DNA from: Hetaerina americana
Taxonomy: Eukaryota > Arthropoda > Insecta > Odonata > Calopterygidae
Assembly: GCA_022747635.1 (NCBI GenBank)
Contig: JAKTNV010000115.1
Coordinates: 310,001 to 374,000, forward strand
Direction of reading: 5' to 3'
Length of the DNA stretch: 64,000 nt
Under the pieces are notes generated by a model. The model made no database searches. It was not told the origin of the DNA and saw only the letters and a program-made list of their open reading frames with translations. The translations under genes were made by a program, and so were the position numbers. Positions 49,150-61,499 of the stretch are shown here, piece after piece; positions within the stretch are counted from its first letter, which is position 1, and each line of letters begins with the position of its first letter.

Positions 49150-49545
49150 GCGTATTTGACTTCGAATATTTAATATTTTGGAATATTGGAAAAGTGGACC
49201 AGCGAAAAGTAGAAGCCTTAAATGGACAGATAAAGTAAGGAACGGGGAAGTATATAGAAGAGCAGAAGAGGAAAGGGCCATATGGAGAACTCTTAGGCAA
49301 ATAAGAAATAGATTTATTGGACACATATTGAGGCACAATGGATTGATTAGGAATATAATAGAAGGGAAGATTCCACGAGGAATACCAAGAGACATGTACA
49401 TAGGACAAATTAAGAAAGACGTAAAACAGAGAGGGTATCAAGGATTGAGGGCATTGACATTAAATAGAGTAGGATAGAGGATATTAAATAGAGATCTGCG
49501 GTGAGCCAATCCTAGGATTGAAATACTGATGATGATGAATTAATG
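49150..49545 (+). pseudogene. Non-LTR retrotransposon C-terminal fragment, 99-codon open frame
   Basis: The frame at 49178-49477 reads KWTDKVRNGEVYRRAEEERA, then IWRTLRQIRNRFIGHILRHN, GLIRNIIEGKIPRG and YIGQIKKDVKQRGYQGLRAL. This is the conserved tail of insect LINE ORF2 proteins after the reverse-transcriptase domain. After the stop come ccaatcctaggattgaaa, tac and tgatgatgatga, the family 3' tail. It is 5'-truncated, as is usual for LINEs. The unbroken frame makes it one of the younger copies here, but without the polymerase domain it encodes no activity. Confidence 0.85.
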
Positions 49546-49549
49546 TTTT

Positions 49550-50475
49550 TGAAAATATAAATTGCCATGCATTTTCTGACTTTTGGTTCCGTTTTCTAAT
49601 ATTTCACCAGTAAGAAATTTTGCCTTGGAAGTGTATTATTAGCACAAAATCAGTCGAATTCCTTGTTTCTATGAATTTTACTGCCATCAGTCGGGAAAAT
49701 CGTTTATTTGCATGATTCAAAATTGTGCTACATTCAGTGTTAAGGTTCAAGTTATTTTCAAATTTAAAAATACTCTTCTACTTGAGTTTACCTTCAACTG
49801 ATTTCGAAGATTGTCGCCAATACGAATAGTATTACCCGACTGCATTTCTATTCGTATGAGTTACTCTGTCTAAATTCGTGTTAGTTTCGGGTTATTTTAT
49901 TATGTTAGAATTGGTATTGGCCGAGCAGACTCCCCACTTCCGTATCAGTGTTTAACTCGAATGATGTGTACTTTTCTATAATTCGCGACTGTAATAAAAG
50001 AACGATTGTTTATTTCTTGCTTTCAATGTCTCCCAAACAAGGCCTTCGAATAACAATGCAACGCTTTCTGTTCGTTCACAAGGTTTCTCCTAGAAAATAC
50101 AGCGTTTTTAGCTCATTTTTAATTCCCTAAATTAGTCTTTTTTGTAGGATCTCTAACACTCGACTCGTATTCAAGATGAGGTCAAAAACAGACAAAATAT
50201 CAACTCTCCTTAGCATTTTCCTTTGAATGTTTTCCCACCTTCCATTTGATGAACCCAAGTCTCTTTAATATCGCCCATCCACAATCATCCATAGTTTCAT
50301 ACATGTGCGTTCTTCCCTTTTCTGAAACTTATTATTTTCTTTGCCTAGAGAGTCTCTTCAAATAAACAGGAATTACTATAAAATAGTATAATTCTTTCTA
50401 TGGATCGTTTTTTTAGTATTTTACGGTAAAGGCATATATGTGAATGTCGTGAAAATGCTCTCATTCCGGTCTAAA
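49550..50475. other. Unassigned DNA
   Basis: Nothing recognised. Confidence 0.4.
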
Positions 50476-50479
50476 TCCC

Positions 50480-50965
50480 TCATTTGAAGGCCATGCCCAC
50501 CGTTGGATTCCGTCATCGAGATATGACCCGCAAAGCTCGCATTTCCTCCGACTATTACCGATTATATTCAAACTTCCGACTTGCCACGTCTCCTGCAGAT
50601 CCCAAGTTCATCAGGTCCTTTCATTTTTTTCTTAAATCAGGAGAAGGCTACCCTATTAAAAGCTGCATCACATCACTCCCACGCTTGCGAATACCAGGCT
50701 CGACTGTTTTTCCTCGTCTCAAGTTGCCCGCTAGAGCTCCCCCCAAGTGGCGAAGAAATTCGGTCAGGCAGAAAGTGTCCGATTCCTCGTCCTCTCCCTT
50801 TCCCTTCCTCCATCCCATCCCCGCGGCTCCTCTCGGAAGACGACTCTATCCCACGCGGAAGTTCCCGCGTGCTCACCCCGTTCATCGTTTCCCTTTTCCC
50901 TGCGGTGATTTGGGAGGGGAGGTATCACGTAGTCCAAAGGTCGCTTAAGAGCCCTTGGCAACATT
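50480..50965. other. GC-rich island with opposed ORFs
   Basis: ORFs of 154 and 132 codons (plus) and 66-70 codons (minus) overlap in GC-rich DNA. The longest, 50484-50948, is Pro/Arg/Ser-rich with no recognisable domain. A genuine exon cannot be excluded. Confidence 0.25.
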
Positions 50966-51094
50966 TTCCGCTGTATTAAATTGCGACAAACTGGGTCTTG
51001 ATTTTGCTATTAGGACGTCTCGAGATTAATTTTTCCCCTCGGTGTTTTCCCTTGTTGTTAAGGGGATACGTCAAGCTCTAAAGGCGAAATTATG

Positions 51095-51189
51095 GTCCAA
51101 GTGGCCGATTGGGCCACGGTCGGTGGTCCAATGGGTCACTTGAACGTTGCCTTACCTTGAGAAATACGGGTTCGAAACCCACCTTGGTC
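51095..51189 (+). repeat. tRNA-like sequence (SINE head or tRNA pseudogene)
   Basis: Starts GTCCAAG, which pairs with CTTGGTC at the 3' end with one mismatch. TGGCCGATTGG resembles a Leu/Ser-type A box, and GGTTCGAAACC at 51169-51179 is a good B box. At 95 nt it is too long for a standard tRNA and I could not place an anticodon stem. A tRNA-derived SINE head is the better reading, but no target-site duplication was found. Confidence 0.45.
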
Positions 51190-51194
51190 GTGAA

Positions 51195-51860
51195 TGCTGA
51201 GCTTTTCTGAAGCAATTTTTGTGACTGATCACTATTTTTGCTTACCCAATGCAAGGTATTCCCTGAAATATTCAATTCTGACTACTGTCTCTCTGAGCAA
51301 AACTAGAAAAATGTTACTCTACGATATGAGGTAGTATACCCAGGGCTGCCCGTGGATTTTAAGTCTACTGGAGGTCTGAGGCTTTTTGGTGTGGTCATTG
51401 TCATCATTCGATTGTTTTTGTTTGTCGATTTGGCCATTTTGGTTTTGCCACTTGACCATCCTTAGTCGACTAACTCGAAGATAAATAGCATTTTGTCAAA
51501 TTTCGGGGGAAGAAAGAAAGCAAGAAAAATAATAAAGTAGGTGAAAGAAAAGTACCAATTTAGAAGATGCATACATATGTGCTTATACATGTAAGCACTT
51601 TCTAATAAACAATAATTGAAATACTTGTATGTTATAATTTAATATGATTATTTATAAAGAATCAAATTAATATAATCAAACCATTATAAATGATAGTACT
51701 TACCTAAAATACATTTCAAAAAGAGCATGTATTGGAGGAAAATATTGGAGTTTTAATTACAAGGTAGCCCAATATATTTGGACAGTTTTAATTCAAATAA
51801 AGAGCGTGCTGCATCTTTTGATCATGATTAATTAGAAATACCAATTTTCCACAAAATAAA
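51195..51860. other. Unassigned DNA
   Basis: Nothing recognised. Confidence 0.4.
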
Positions 51861-51866
51861 ATTTAA

Positions 51867-51900
51867 TACGACCGGTTTCAATGTAACTACATCATCATTA
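51867..51900 (-). ncRNA. Hammerhead-like motif within dispersed repeat
   Basis: On the minus strand: TAATGATGA (core start altered from CTGATGA), hairpin TGTAGTTACA, GAAACC, GGTC, then GTATTAAAT and GTGGAAAATTG. The downstream block matches the 41.5 and 54.5 kb copies. A cacgcctgaa-like block follows on the plus strand at 51930-51957. The core change suggests a decayed copy. Confidence 0.4.
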
Positions 51901-51904
51901 TCAA

Positions 51905-52780
51905 TTGCTATTTTTAATTAATCATGATATTCCATCATATGACGCCTGAAGCGTCTCTTTTTATTTTGAACATTAATTGAAATATTTAAAAAAGTTTCAG
52001 AGCAAAAACGTAGTATTTTTCTAGATAGATTGTCATTGCTTTATATAGATGGGAAAATTCTTACCAAGTCTTACCCTCCCGATTCCAACCACCCTTTTAT
52101 TAAATGAGCAGGACCATAGGGATATTTCAGCCTACTTGGGACCGACTCTACCATAAGTGTTGAGTGGACTGCTCCCTAGGGTACAGAAAGGAAGAATTCA
52201 GCATGAGATTAGGCGACCCCATGGGAAGCAAAATTAAGGTACGGCGCCAAGCAGATTCAGCCCTAGTCTTGACTAAGAGCGTTGGAAAAGAAGCTTGCCT
52301 CGGGCGAAGATATGTCTATTACCTCTCCTTAGGGTAAAGCTCATAGATGCAAAGCGGACTCCGTCCTCCAAAACCGCTACAAACACTTCGGCTTGGATCT
52401 ATGATTACCCAAGTAAATAATGTAAAGCTTGCTTTTTTTGTTCAGGCGCATCAAAATGCTTTTAATTGCTCATTCCTTGGTATGCATTTATAATAAAACT
52501 GCAGTCCAAACGTAAGAAGAATTATGTGAATTATTTTTATCCTGCTAATGAGTCGTATTCATCACGTCTTTATGTTAATAATTTTAATGGTTTTCGATTG
52601 CATTTAACATTGCCAAGCTTTTTCGCTGCACACCACTGAGTGTCTTATATGGTCCCCTCATTGGGGGACCTATATTCAAAGTATAGATATTATGCGAGTA
52701 TATTAGCTATATACGTTGTGCTTCTAACGATTGTTCCTTGAATAACGCCTCTATAGATTTGCATTAGGTAATTTAAAAAA
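51905..52780. other. Unassigned DNA upstream of the predicted spliced gene
   Basis: No element recognised. TATA-like strings (tatattagctatata) lie near 52698-52713, about 70-85 bp before the proposed start codon, but no transcription start can be fixed. Confidence 0.3.
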
Positions 52781-52782
52781 AT

Positions 52783-52858
52783 ATGACAATCGCTCTCGCC
52801 GACTCGGTTCCTTCGGTAGACATTCTGCTCTTTCGCAAGTTTGTCGGAAAAATCCCGG
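52783..52858 (+). other. Predicted exon 1 (start codon)
   Basis: 25 codons plus one base, from the ATG to the GTAAGC donor. It is the least certain exon: another frame through the same bases is also open. Only the ATG frame, however, joins exon 2 without creating a stop. Confidence 0.4.
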
Positions 52859-55800
52859 GTAAGCGATGGATGTTCCTCTTTAGTTTAAAAATTTTTCTTG
52901 GTTTGGTCCAATGTTCTATCTATGTATCACCTATCTGCGAATCGTAATTAAATATGATCACTGCATCTACTAAATGGTGCTTTTTGTACTTCCGCAATAT
53001 TTGCTACGCATGATTAATTATATAAAAACGCTATTTTTTCGCATCATTTTGCTAACGATACACATTCAAACGATGGTAATGTAGTTAATTACAATATTTT
53101 TTCATGATTTCCTTTCAGCGTTATTGCTCACAATTTTTGCTTCCTTATTAATTTAAATCCTTATAATATTAAAAAAATGAAATAAAGTATTGTCGATTTT
53201 AATTCAATGCTTTTTCAGCTATCGGAAACAAAATTCAAAAGTTTTGAACGATATAAAATGACCATACCGGTTTTAATGCCTATACTCCAAAGAAATCATC
53301 TACATCTACATCAATACCCTGCGAGGCACCAAAAAGGTGCGTGGCAGGGGGTGCAGCACCAGGAGGAAAGGGTAAGGGATGAGGGGGCTAGGGTTTTTCA
53401 AATAAATTCGAATCGAATTAAGTTCGAATTAAGTCGGCGTGTTCAAACATTGATGAAACATTTCCTATTTTTATGTTATTCATTCTAGATTGTATGAAAA
53501 CTGCTGTTAATAGTTGTCATCATTGGCACTCGCACTGTTTTTATTACATAATGTCTACCAAGAACGAGCGGTTAATGTCTATTAAATTGCCTCTATAGGC
53601 CCCAGGGACTTCATAACGTAACTTTCGCTCTGTACCTTTCGAATGGAGCAGTAAGTTTTCTGTTCAAATTTTACTCCGAAGGCCTTTGCCTCGAGGATCT
53701 AGTTGGTTTTAATTTTGGAATTTCGATAACAATGGACGCCCTTTCATCCGATAACTGTCGTTCGAAACTTTCAAATAAACGCCCAAGGGTTCGTTTTTGA
53801 AAACTTTTACTCAGAGTGAAATTCCTCTAAAAAGTTGACGCATACCAAAAAACATACACATTTTTATAAAAATTTACAACTTTCATTCAGTTAAATTACT
53901 AATAAATAATTATTGAGCGGTGATAAAGCAACTATATTCAAAATGGACGTGTGTGCAAGTTAACGAAAAGTGTTTGAGCGTAAATCAACTTATGATTTTG
54001 AATTCAGGATTCAAGTTTTCTATATGACTAAGTTTGGTGATAGATTACGCGTTTAAAACTCATGAAAATTTATAGGTAAACGCGGTAAAAACTTCGCCAT
54101 AAAGGCCAAGGCACTTGGTGGTGGCATAAAAGTTAGCATAAAGGCATGCAAAAAGTTCTCCGTTGGTGGAAGGACGGACTTCAGCCCTGGAGCGCCCGTA
54201 AGTTCTTATAGTTTAAAAAAAAAAACTTTTGGCAATCTTTCTTCATCGTCTACATCACAAATTGACACGTATATGTAGGTTTGATTTAGTCGTCCAAATG
54301 GAAGGTTCCGATGAAGTGTGGTTTGTGCTATAGAGAATTTTAAAATAGGAGTGATGCATGATTAGCGCCAAAGGTTTTTGGTATGAATGTAGTTCAATCA
54401 ATGACTAAAGCATTGTTTATTTGAGGTCTCAAGCTAAATTATTAAAGCATATTGGGTCAGGTACACCTGATGATGATGTAATACATCTAAACCCGGTCGT
54501 AAAATATAAAAAAATATCAAGTGGAAAGGTGTTACGATCAGTCCTTCATTAGGTTCGATTTCCACCACATCACGCCTGAAGCTACTCAATTTGTTAATAT
54601 GGGTGATTAGAATATGTTCATTGATTTCGAGATTAGGAGGAAGATCGGAAATGTAAATGAAATAAGTAAACAATTCTTAATTAGATGACATAATTGAGAT
54701 TTCGTACCACTATATATATATACTTTAAATAGACTTGAAGGCAAACTTACAATTTATGGCATGAATACTTTTTTAATATCACTTACTATGCTATATACGT
54801 AGAGACTTCTGTGGAAACGTTCACTACTTATGAATAGTATGAACTTGAGTCCTGAAAACTTCGAGATAGTCTTTTAAGTGAAGTCTTTAGGTAATAACAC
54901 CCAGGGCTACCCACAACTGATGTTACTGTCAGATTAATTCTTTATTTTACCTATGTGTCATTGCAGGCTAAATAGGCTCGTCATTTAAAAATTTGAAAAA
55001 TCGCAGCTAACTTCCCCTAAATTTAGGAAGGAAATCGCAGACTTCCCATCACACTTGTTCGTGAGCCAAAGGCAATTGAAAGCTGAAAGGCTCGCCAGAT
55101 CTGATGAAGAAATAAAGTTCTCTATGTTCCCGCTAATCATTTTTGGCGTGATTCATGCAATAAGGCAGTAGAGGTTTTAGTCATCCTGGTGGCTACGCTA
55201 TTGTTATTTATGTTAATTGCCCATGCCGAGTCTGTTATGGTAAAAAAATGTTTTCGAATTCTTTCAAACTAAAGGAGGAAGGAATATATTCCTTTTTCCA
55301 CAGAATTTTGACGTTAAGTTTTGAATGAAATTTTTTTTGTTAGTTGCTTCGTCATTTATAACCATTAGTCGCCATTAGTAATCCAACTGAAATGGAATCT
55401 ATTTCTTATGTCTTTCCATAAGAAAAATTGCATTAGTCTTATGTCCTCAGTCCACATTTTATCTTTGTGACACATCATGTGATGTAGTTAAAGCTTAATT
55501 TTTAAAATACTCTCGTATTTATTCGAACGCAAAAGAAATTGCATTCGATATTTCGGAAATTGCAAATTTTCCATCATTATTTATATGAATGTTGTGGTCC
55601 GATAGAAATATTAGCAGAGTAATGCATTAAACTGGATGGTAAAATACAGGTATTGTATATTGATGCACACAAATTACATTATACGTAACTATGTTAACAT
55701 TTAAAAATCCTTTACCACAGGCAAAGCATCGAACATCTGGGGCCGAAAGAGGCATCGTCGCAGCTAGAAAACGGTTGCGCAAACACATCGGTAAGTTTGA

Positions 55801-58111
55801 ATGAATTATTAGTTGTTTCTTTAAAAAAGCATTATCGAGCATTGGTATAAACATGAGTGCTGTACATTACCGTTTTATGCACTGCAAGGACAAGGAAAAT
55901 TTTTTCGTGGCCATTCTTCCTATACACCTGCTAAAATTGTCAAGATGTTAAGTGAAAAGTTTTAATATTAGCTGGTGTAACGTAACCATTCTTCTTGATC
56001 CACCTAACTTTGACAAATGGTTTCACTGTGATGTGATTTTAGAACTGTGAGTGCTTTATTAAGATTTAATTTTATTGGCATAATTTTGCAAATTACCTCC
56101 ATTCACACTTAATACTTCAGCTTCTTAAGCCAGAACATTTCCCGCTCCCGCATACCAATTTTCGACTAAAACACTCATTTTCTACATTGGGTTAGTGATT
56201 AATTTATTTGATTTTGATCGATATCATGGCTGTATATAATTGTCGAATTGTTATATCAATGTTCAAAGTCCGATGTGGAGGTCGAAATGCTGTTTTCGGA
56301 CTAATACAAAATAAATAAATAAATGAAATGTTCGGTTTCATTCATTGTCACGCGGTGAATTTTGAGACAACTTCACACTATGGTATTAAGCTCAAATTAG
56401 TGGAATCGAGTGGAAACTTGTTATTTTCACGAACATTTAAGTGAGGCCCTACACTTTCATCACAGAGATGCCTCGAGGCCTCATTTGGCCTACGGTATGA
56501 ACATCCATAGCTGCCATAGTTAAACTGAAAATGTCACCAATGTGATGAAAACCTTTCGTAACACTATTAATTTGTTCGTGAACTTATGAAATGTGTATGT
56601 GGAGAAGAATGGAAAAGATGAAATGAACTGGAAGGAACACGAACGAGAAAGCTAGAGGTATGGTGGGAGAGGAGAGGATTTTGTGATAAATCAAACCTAG
56701 GCATAAAAAATGAATGTGGAGCATTTTGATTGGTTTGAATGTTAAAGACTGTGATAGAGGGGAGAATTTCAGGCAAGGAAGAAAGGGGCCGGATTGGGAT
56801 AGTGATGTTGGGAAGGAGGAAGAAAGTATACAGAATTGGAGAGGGTTGGATATTGGACTGTGTTTTGTTAGGAGAGACAAGGGAATTATCGCTGTACCGA
56901 TTGGTTGTTTGTATTCATCAAAAACCTACCTTAACCGGTAGATTACCGACTATTTAAAAACATTTCTTTACTCCATTCTCGCGATCCAACTCTTTAGTAT
57001 AATGCTATCTACGGGACATTTAAAATAGATATTAGCTTCGTTCTACCAAACAGGATACATGTATTAGAACGAATTTCGTCACCGTGATGGATTAAACCGG
57101 CGTGTTGGGAAGTGCCAATTTAGATTCCTTTCTCTGGGGACTCGACGAAAGCTTGTTTTACAATCTAGCCAACTTTGTAATATTACCGAATGCGGAGCGG
57201 CCCGCGGCGATTGGAGTAACGGGAGGAGAGTTTCTGTCCGAGAGTTGGTAGGCCCTTCCGAGTTTCGGGGGGCCCCACCGCTGTGAGTGAGGGAGTGAGT
57301 GGTCCCCGCAAAAAGAAAACGAAAGAAAAGAATCGACTTAAAATCTCTCTTTCTCTATCTCCCACCCTTCCCGCGTCCCGGTGTTATTCTTAGTCATAGC
57401 TAAGAAGGATCCTCTTATATTTAGTCTGCACCTGTCTGGTTTTTTTTCACTAGGCCGAATGAATTATGCTTACGGAATACTCGAAAACAGAGCGAATAGT
57501 TTAGTTCGAGATTTATTTGCTAATTTTATTTTACGCGGCGCAGTTCTAGATTGGGTGACTACGTATTATAAGACTCGAGTTTCCATTTCTGAAAAAAAAT
57601 TGGAAACCTTTATGTGCTATTTTCCTACAGGAGAGGTTTTATTTTTCGTCAATTGCCTCCTACTGCTCGTGTTTATCACCTCAAATTGAGTGGAATACCT
57701 CGTTGGGGATCCTCATAAAGGCTAAACTTGAGGTCCTGAGTTGACTTCAAGTTTAGCAAAGGGTATTTCACGTTACTTGCACGTTTCCTGGACAAAATTT
57801 TCAAATGTATGTTTCAGGCGGAAGGAATTTCAGTGGCGATGCACAGAAATTTAAAACGCATGAGGGTACCTCCCATGCGAATGAGATCACATTATACCAT
57901 TACGATTTTTCTGCCCAATAGTCTACGAATTGGAGTCAGCTGATAATTTACAGCGAAATGAGTATCATTATCATTGAAATAAAAATAAAGAAGAACCTAA
58001 CGTGGGGCATTCAAAGCGGTAGAGACAAATGGGGCGGGGAGGGTTGGTCTTCCAATCTTAGCCAGAGCCAAGGTCCGGAAATCATCCCCGGTGCACAAGA
58101 TGGACCCATAA
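52783..58111 (+). CDS. Predicted four-exon gene for a small, highly basic protein of unknown function
   Basis: Exons 52783-52858, 54076-54197, 55721-55790 and 58062-58111 join into one open frame of 105 codons. The donors are G|GTAAGC, C|GTAAGT and G|GTAAGT. Acceptors end tatag, ccacag and cttag, the last two with pyrimidine tracts. The phases agree at all three junctions. The ATG has A at -3 and an in-frame TAA three codons upstream. The protein starts MTIALADSVPSVDILLF. It continues with a Lys/Gly-rich middle (KRGKNFAIKAKALGGG), a basic segment (IVAARKRLRKHIARAKVRK) and ends HKMDP. About a quarter of residues after position 26 are Lys or Arg, so nucleic-acid or chromatin association is possible; this is inference only. 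I recognise no family. Exon G+C is higher than in the AT-rich introns. A larger gene with other 5' exons is the main alternative. Confidence 0.45.
53297..53355 (+). repeat. Short hairpin repeat, copy 1 (intron 1)
   Basis: catctacatctacatc, then taccctgcgaggcacc, then ggtgcgtggcagggggt. CACC and GGTG can pair. Three inverse, partly decayed copies lie at 59.9, 61.5 and 62.6 kb. Function unknown. Confidence 0.75.
54076..54197 (+). other. Predicted exon 2
   Basis: 122 bp with 40 complete codons, ending CCTGGAGCGCCC before GTAAGT. Rich in Lys and Gly with a single Cys. The acceptor has a weak pyrimidine tract. It is the strongest coding-looking segment of the chain. Confidence 0.5.
54467..54499 (+). 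ncRNA. Hammerhead-like motif in intron 2
   Basis: CTGATGA, one T, hairpin GATGTAATACATC, TAAAC in place of GAAAC, then CCGGTCG. A gtggaaaggtgtt block and then the tcgatttccacc...cacgcctgaa block (54553-54590) follow, as in the other copies of this repeat. The G12 change probably inactivates it. Confidence 0.4.
55721..55790 (+). other. Predicted exon 3
   Basis: 70 bp with 23 codons plus one base, between ccacag and GTAAGT. Starts AKHRTSGAERG; eight of its 23 residues are Lys or Arg. Confidence 0.5.
56580..56905 (+). pseudogene. Non-LTR retrotransposon fragment in intron 3
   Basis: Plus frames read MCMWRRMEKMK, NTNEKARGMVGEERI and LKTVIEGRISGKEERGRIGI, then VMLGRRKKVYRIGEGW. They correspond to MWxWRRMEKIxWTDRxTNEEVLxRVGExR and LLKTIIEGRxxGKRGRGRPR of the LINE family seen elsewhere in the window. 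One frameshift lies between the halves. Minus-strand ORFs here are antisense. Confidence 0.75.
57183..57380. other. Short GC-rich patch in intron 3
   Basis: CpG-rich stretch of about 200 bp without a recognisable product or element. Confidence 0.3.
58062..58111 (+). other. Predicted exon 4 (stop codon)
   Basis: Begins after ttccaatcttag, completes an Ala codon with the last base of exon 3, and encodes 15 further residues before TAA. Confidence 0.45.
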
Positions 58112-58369
58112 CCATTTCGTTCCTGTTAAAAAAGTGAAAACCGGCAAAAGGAAACTTTGAAGTTGCCTAAATTTGCATAAAAGAAGCGAGAAACTAGTCA
58201 GAAATCGCAATGATAGACAGAGAGGAGTCGAAAATACGCCCTTATGCTCCTACCATCGCTACCAAATGTGATGTCTAACAATTTATTTTTCTCTCCGTTT
58301 CCAAATTTGGAGAGATTTACGTGGTGGTTCTAAGTGTCACGTGGTGAAATTCCTTCATGATTTGAAAGG

Positions 58370-58375
58370 AATAAA
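58370..58375 (+). promoter_or_regulatory. Poly(A) signal AATAAA
   Basis: Canonical hexamer 259 bp after the predicted stop codon, on the same strand. It fits a 3' UTR of ordinary length, though such hexamers are common in AT-rich DNA. Confidence 0.4.
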
Positions 58376-58379
58376 GTTT

Positions 58380-59062
58380 TGTTCTTCCTCGGGATATTCA
58401 TTATTCAAGTTCACATTTAGGAAATGCAAATTATGAAAGGCACAGTTCCTGATGCCAAAACGGTACCTCGTCTCATTTTTGAGCCAAATTTTCTTTGCCA
58501 ATCTGATTTCCACCCCCGATGACGACTTACTAATATACATCTCCACGTATTTCCGTGTCGGTTCCATCATCATGCACAGGTTATTGATGTACATATTACA
58601 AGCATGACTCGCGGCCAGATATTAAAGCATCATCGTCACCATCACCGATATATTGAGGATAAGTTTTGGACAATCTCTAACGGCTATTACTATCAAGTTC
58701 ACTTCCCTTCGTCATTTCCTTCATCATTTCCTTACTCTACCTCTCTTACATATCTTCCTTTAATCACTGCCATTAGTATCCATCCACCTCTCAGTATTTC
58801 CCCCATCCGCCATTTCTACCTTCTTCGGTTTTCCTCAAGTAAGTTTATCTTTTCTTCCGGCTAATTCAAAAACTTCTTCGTTTATCTTCCTCTTCTTCTA
58901 ATTCATCGCCTCCAGGTGTTTAATAAAAAGTTTGAAAAGTAGTCTAACCTTAACTCCCGTAGTGCCATTCCAAATATAAACGTGCTTGGTAGGATTGATA
59001 GAATTGAGCTCTTACGGCTAGTAGTATTAAATAAATGAAAAACTCCAGTAGCCGTAAAAAGG
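58380..59062. other. Unassigned DNA
   Basis: Nothing recognised. Confidence 0.4.
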
Positions 59063-59065
59063 TTA

Positions 59066-59180
59066 ACCTTTCTAAACAAAGTACAAATGAGATTAGTTGG
59101 CTAACGCCACAAGTCAAGGATTGGGTAAAAGGTAAAAAGGAAAGGAATACTCATCTCATTTGTACTTTGTTTAGAAAGGT
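59066..59180. repeat. Perfect 28-bp inverted repeat with 59-bp loop
   Basis: acctttctaaacaaagtaca followed by aatgagat (59066-59093) is the exact reverse complement of 59153-59180. It ends 14 bp before the first ATG of the neighbouring mariner remnant. It could be a minimal foldback insertion. Confidence 0.85.
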
Positions 59181-59194
59181 AAACTGTGGTAAAA

Positions 59195-59794
<600 letters not shown>

Positions 59795-59799
59795 GCAAA

Positions 59800-61455
59800 A
59801 TTTTGCAAAAGAAAGTTTCTATGGCCTCAGTTCCGCGTATTTATTGGACAGGGTATTACTCAATTTATAACGGTAGGGTCATGTTCAGGTAAAATTATTC
59901 TTGCCTGTGTTCACCCCCTGCCACACACCCTAGCGGTTGCTTGCAGGGTACATTTATAAATAAATAACGTATTTTGATACAGATTATGCTTACGCTATGT
60001 CGAAACTGGTCTCAAACAAAGTAGACACACACTGCAAAACAGCACCGTGCCATCCTTTTTCACGCCACTGCGTCTGCATTAAAAAAAACATTCCAGAAGA
60101 TAATGCCTTTCATTTTCCGGATTTTGGTCAAGACAAGGAAATTTCTTAAACTATCGCCATCCATTCTGTCCGTAGTTTACATTGGATCCGTTCAAGTCGA
60201 CAGAATTACCTTCGTTGCGCCAAAAATAGGGCCCGAAAATGGCGTTTCACTCGGTGATGACGCACGATTTCCTAGCAAATTTCGGGTGGAATTTTTTTGG
60301 GTTAGCGTCTTGGCATGCGAGAAAGGAGAACGTACTTTGGATACACCCCTGTCTATTTATTACGATTTCACGCAAAAATAATGGTCCCTAATCTTCATGG
60401 GCATGGGAGCCTGTGGCGAGGGGTCTGCAGCCGTATCGTCATGGTGACGTCGAGTTACTTTCAGGGCCGTCTAGCACCGGAGCAATTCCTTATCGGGAGC
60501 GTAGGTAGGTAATATTTGCGAATCCTTTTATTCCTCTAGAAGTTCTCTCATAACTATGGCTCAAATAGGCCGACCCACCCATTCCACTATTGTCCCAACT
60601 GCTTGGAATGATGGATACTACATTCATATTGCATCGCGAAGCCCAGAAATGATTTCTATGCCAACGAAATAAAAAAAAAACACTGACAAAAATTATCGCC
60701 GTCATTGAAACTTGAGATCTAACATAATTGCGCGTTACGAAATAATACTACATTCTTCATGAAACAATGCCATTTGTGGTATAAACTATATATAAATCTC
60801 TGGTTAAATCGATGTACTAGAATTATAAATTGATTTGAATGGTGAATAAGGTCCAAATCCAAAGGAAATACTTTACAGGCAATGGGAATCGATTTGAGAA
60901 TCGGGAAATCGGAATTGGAAGATCAAGTTATATAATCACCCAAATCGCTTTATCAATCTCGTCGTGGCTTCCGTGGGTCTAGGGTGTTAAATAAAACCAT
61001 GATTGGTGTCGTTTTATTTACTACTGTCTGCCATTTGTCGAAAATAGTTCTTTCGTGGACCTTTGTAAAAGTTCGGGACTACATTTTTTTTAAATCCTTC
61101 AAATTGGTAAAAAGGGCATTTTTTTAAAAGATGAGATTTGATATATCATGCCGAAAAATAAGAGAGAATGCAAGAATAAGATTGGAACGGAGGCGTTAAA
61201 TAGAGGAAGCCAAGGTCGACTCCGGGCTGTTGCGCTGTGGATGATTGCAATGAGGGAAATTGATATGGAAATCGGGAATATAATATGAGAATCGGAAATT
61301 TCCGGAGAGAACGATGCTCATTTAAGTTTTGAGATCAATTCTTACGTTTGCCATATGCCTTCGTGCGCACAGGTCCTGGGAAAAACTATGATAATTAGAC
61401 CGACTTCGGTGATGTCAAAAGTAAAAATTCAAAGCCAAAAGTAGTAGGGTCTGTA
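59800..61455. other. Unassigned DNA with one unrecognised ORF
   Basis: A 92-codon plus ORF at 60103-60381 lies in DNA that is locally less AT-rich (60180-60510) but has no known motif. No element was recognised apart from the short repeat at 59911. Confidence 0.35.
59911..59950 (-). repeat. Short hairpin repeat, copy 2
   Basis: On the minus strand: taccctgcaagcaacc, then gggtgtgtggcagggggtga. Inverse of the 53.3 kb copy. Confidence 0.75.
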
Positions 61456-61457
61456 AT

Positions 61458-61494
61458 CACCTCCTGTCACACACCCCAGCGGGGACTTGGAGGA
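61458..61494 (-). repeat. Short hairpin repeat, copy 3
   Basis: On the minus strand: gtcctccaagtccccgc, then ggggtgtgtgacaggaggtg. The same motif with more changes. Confidence 0.6.
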
Positions 61495-61499
61495 CATTA

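Noticed and set aside
56584..56880. 98-codon Ser/Phe-rich minus ORF
   Set aside because: Antisense of the LINE fragment on the plus strand.
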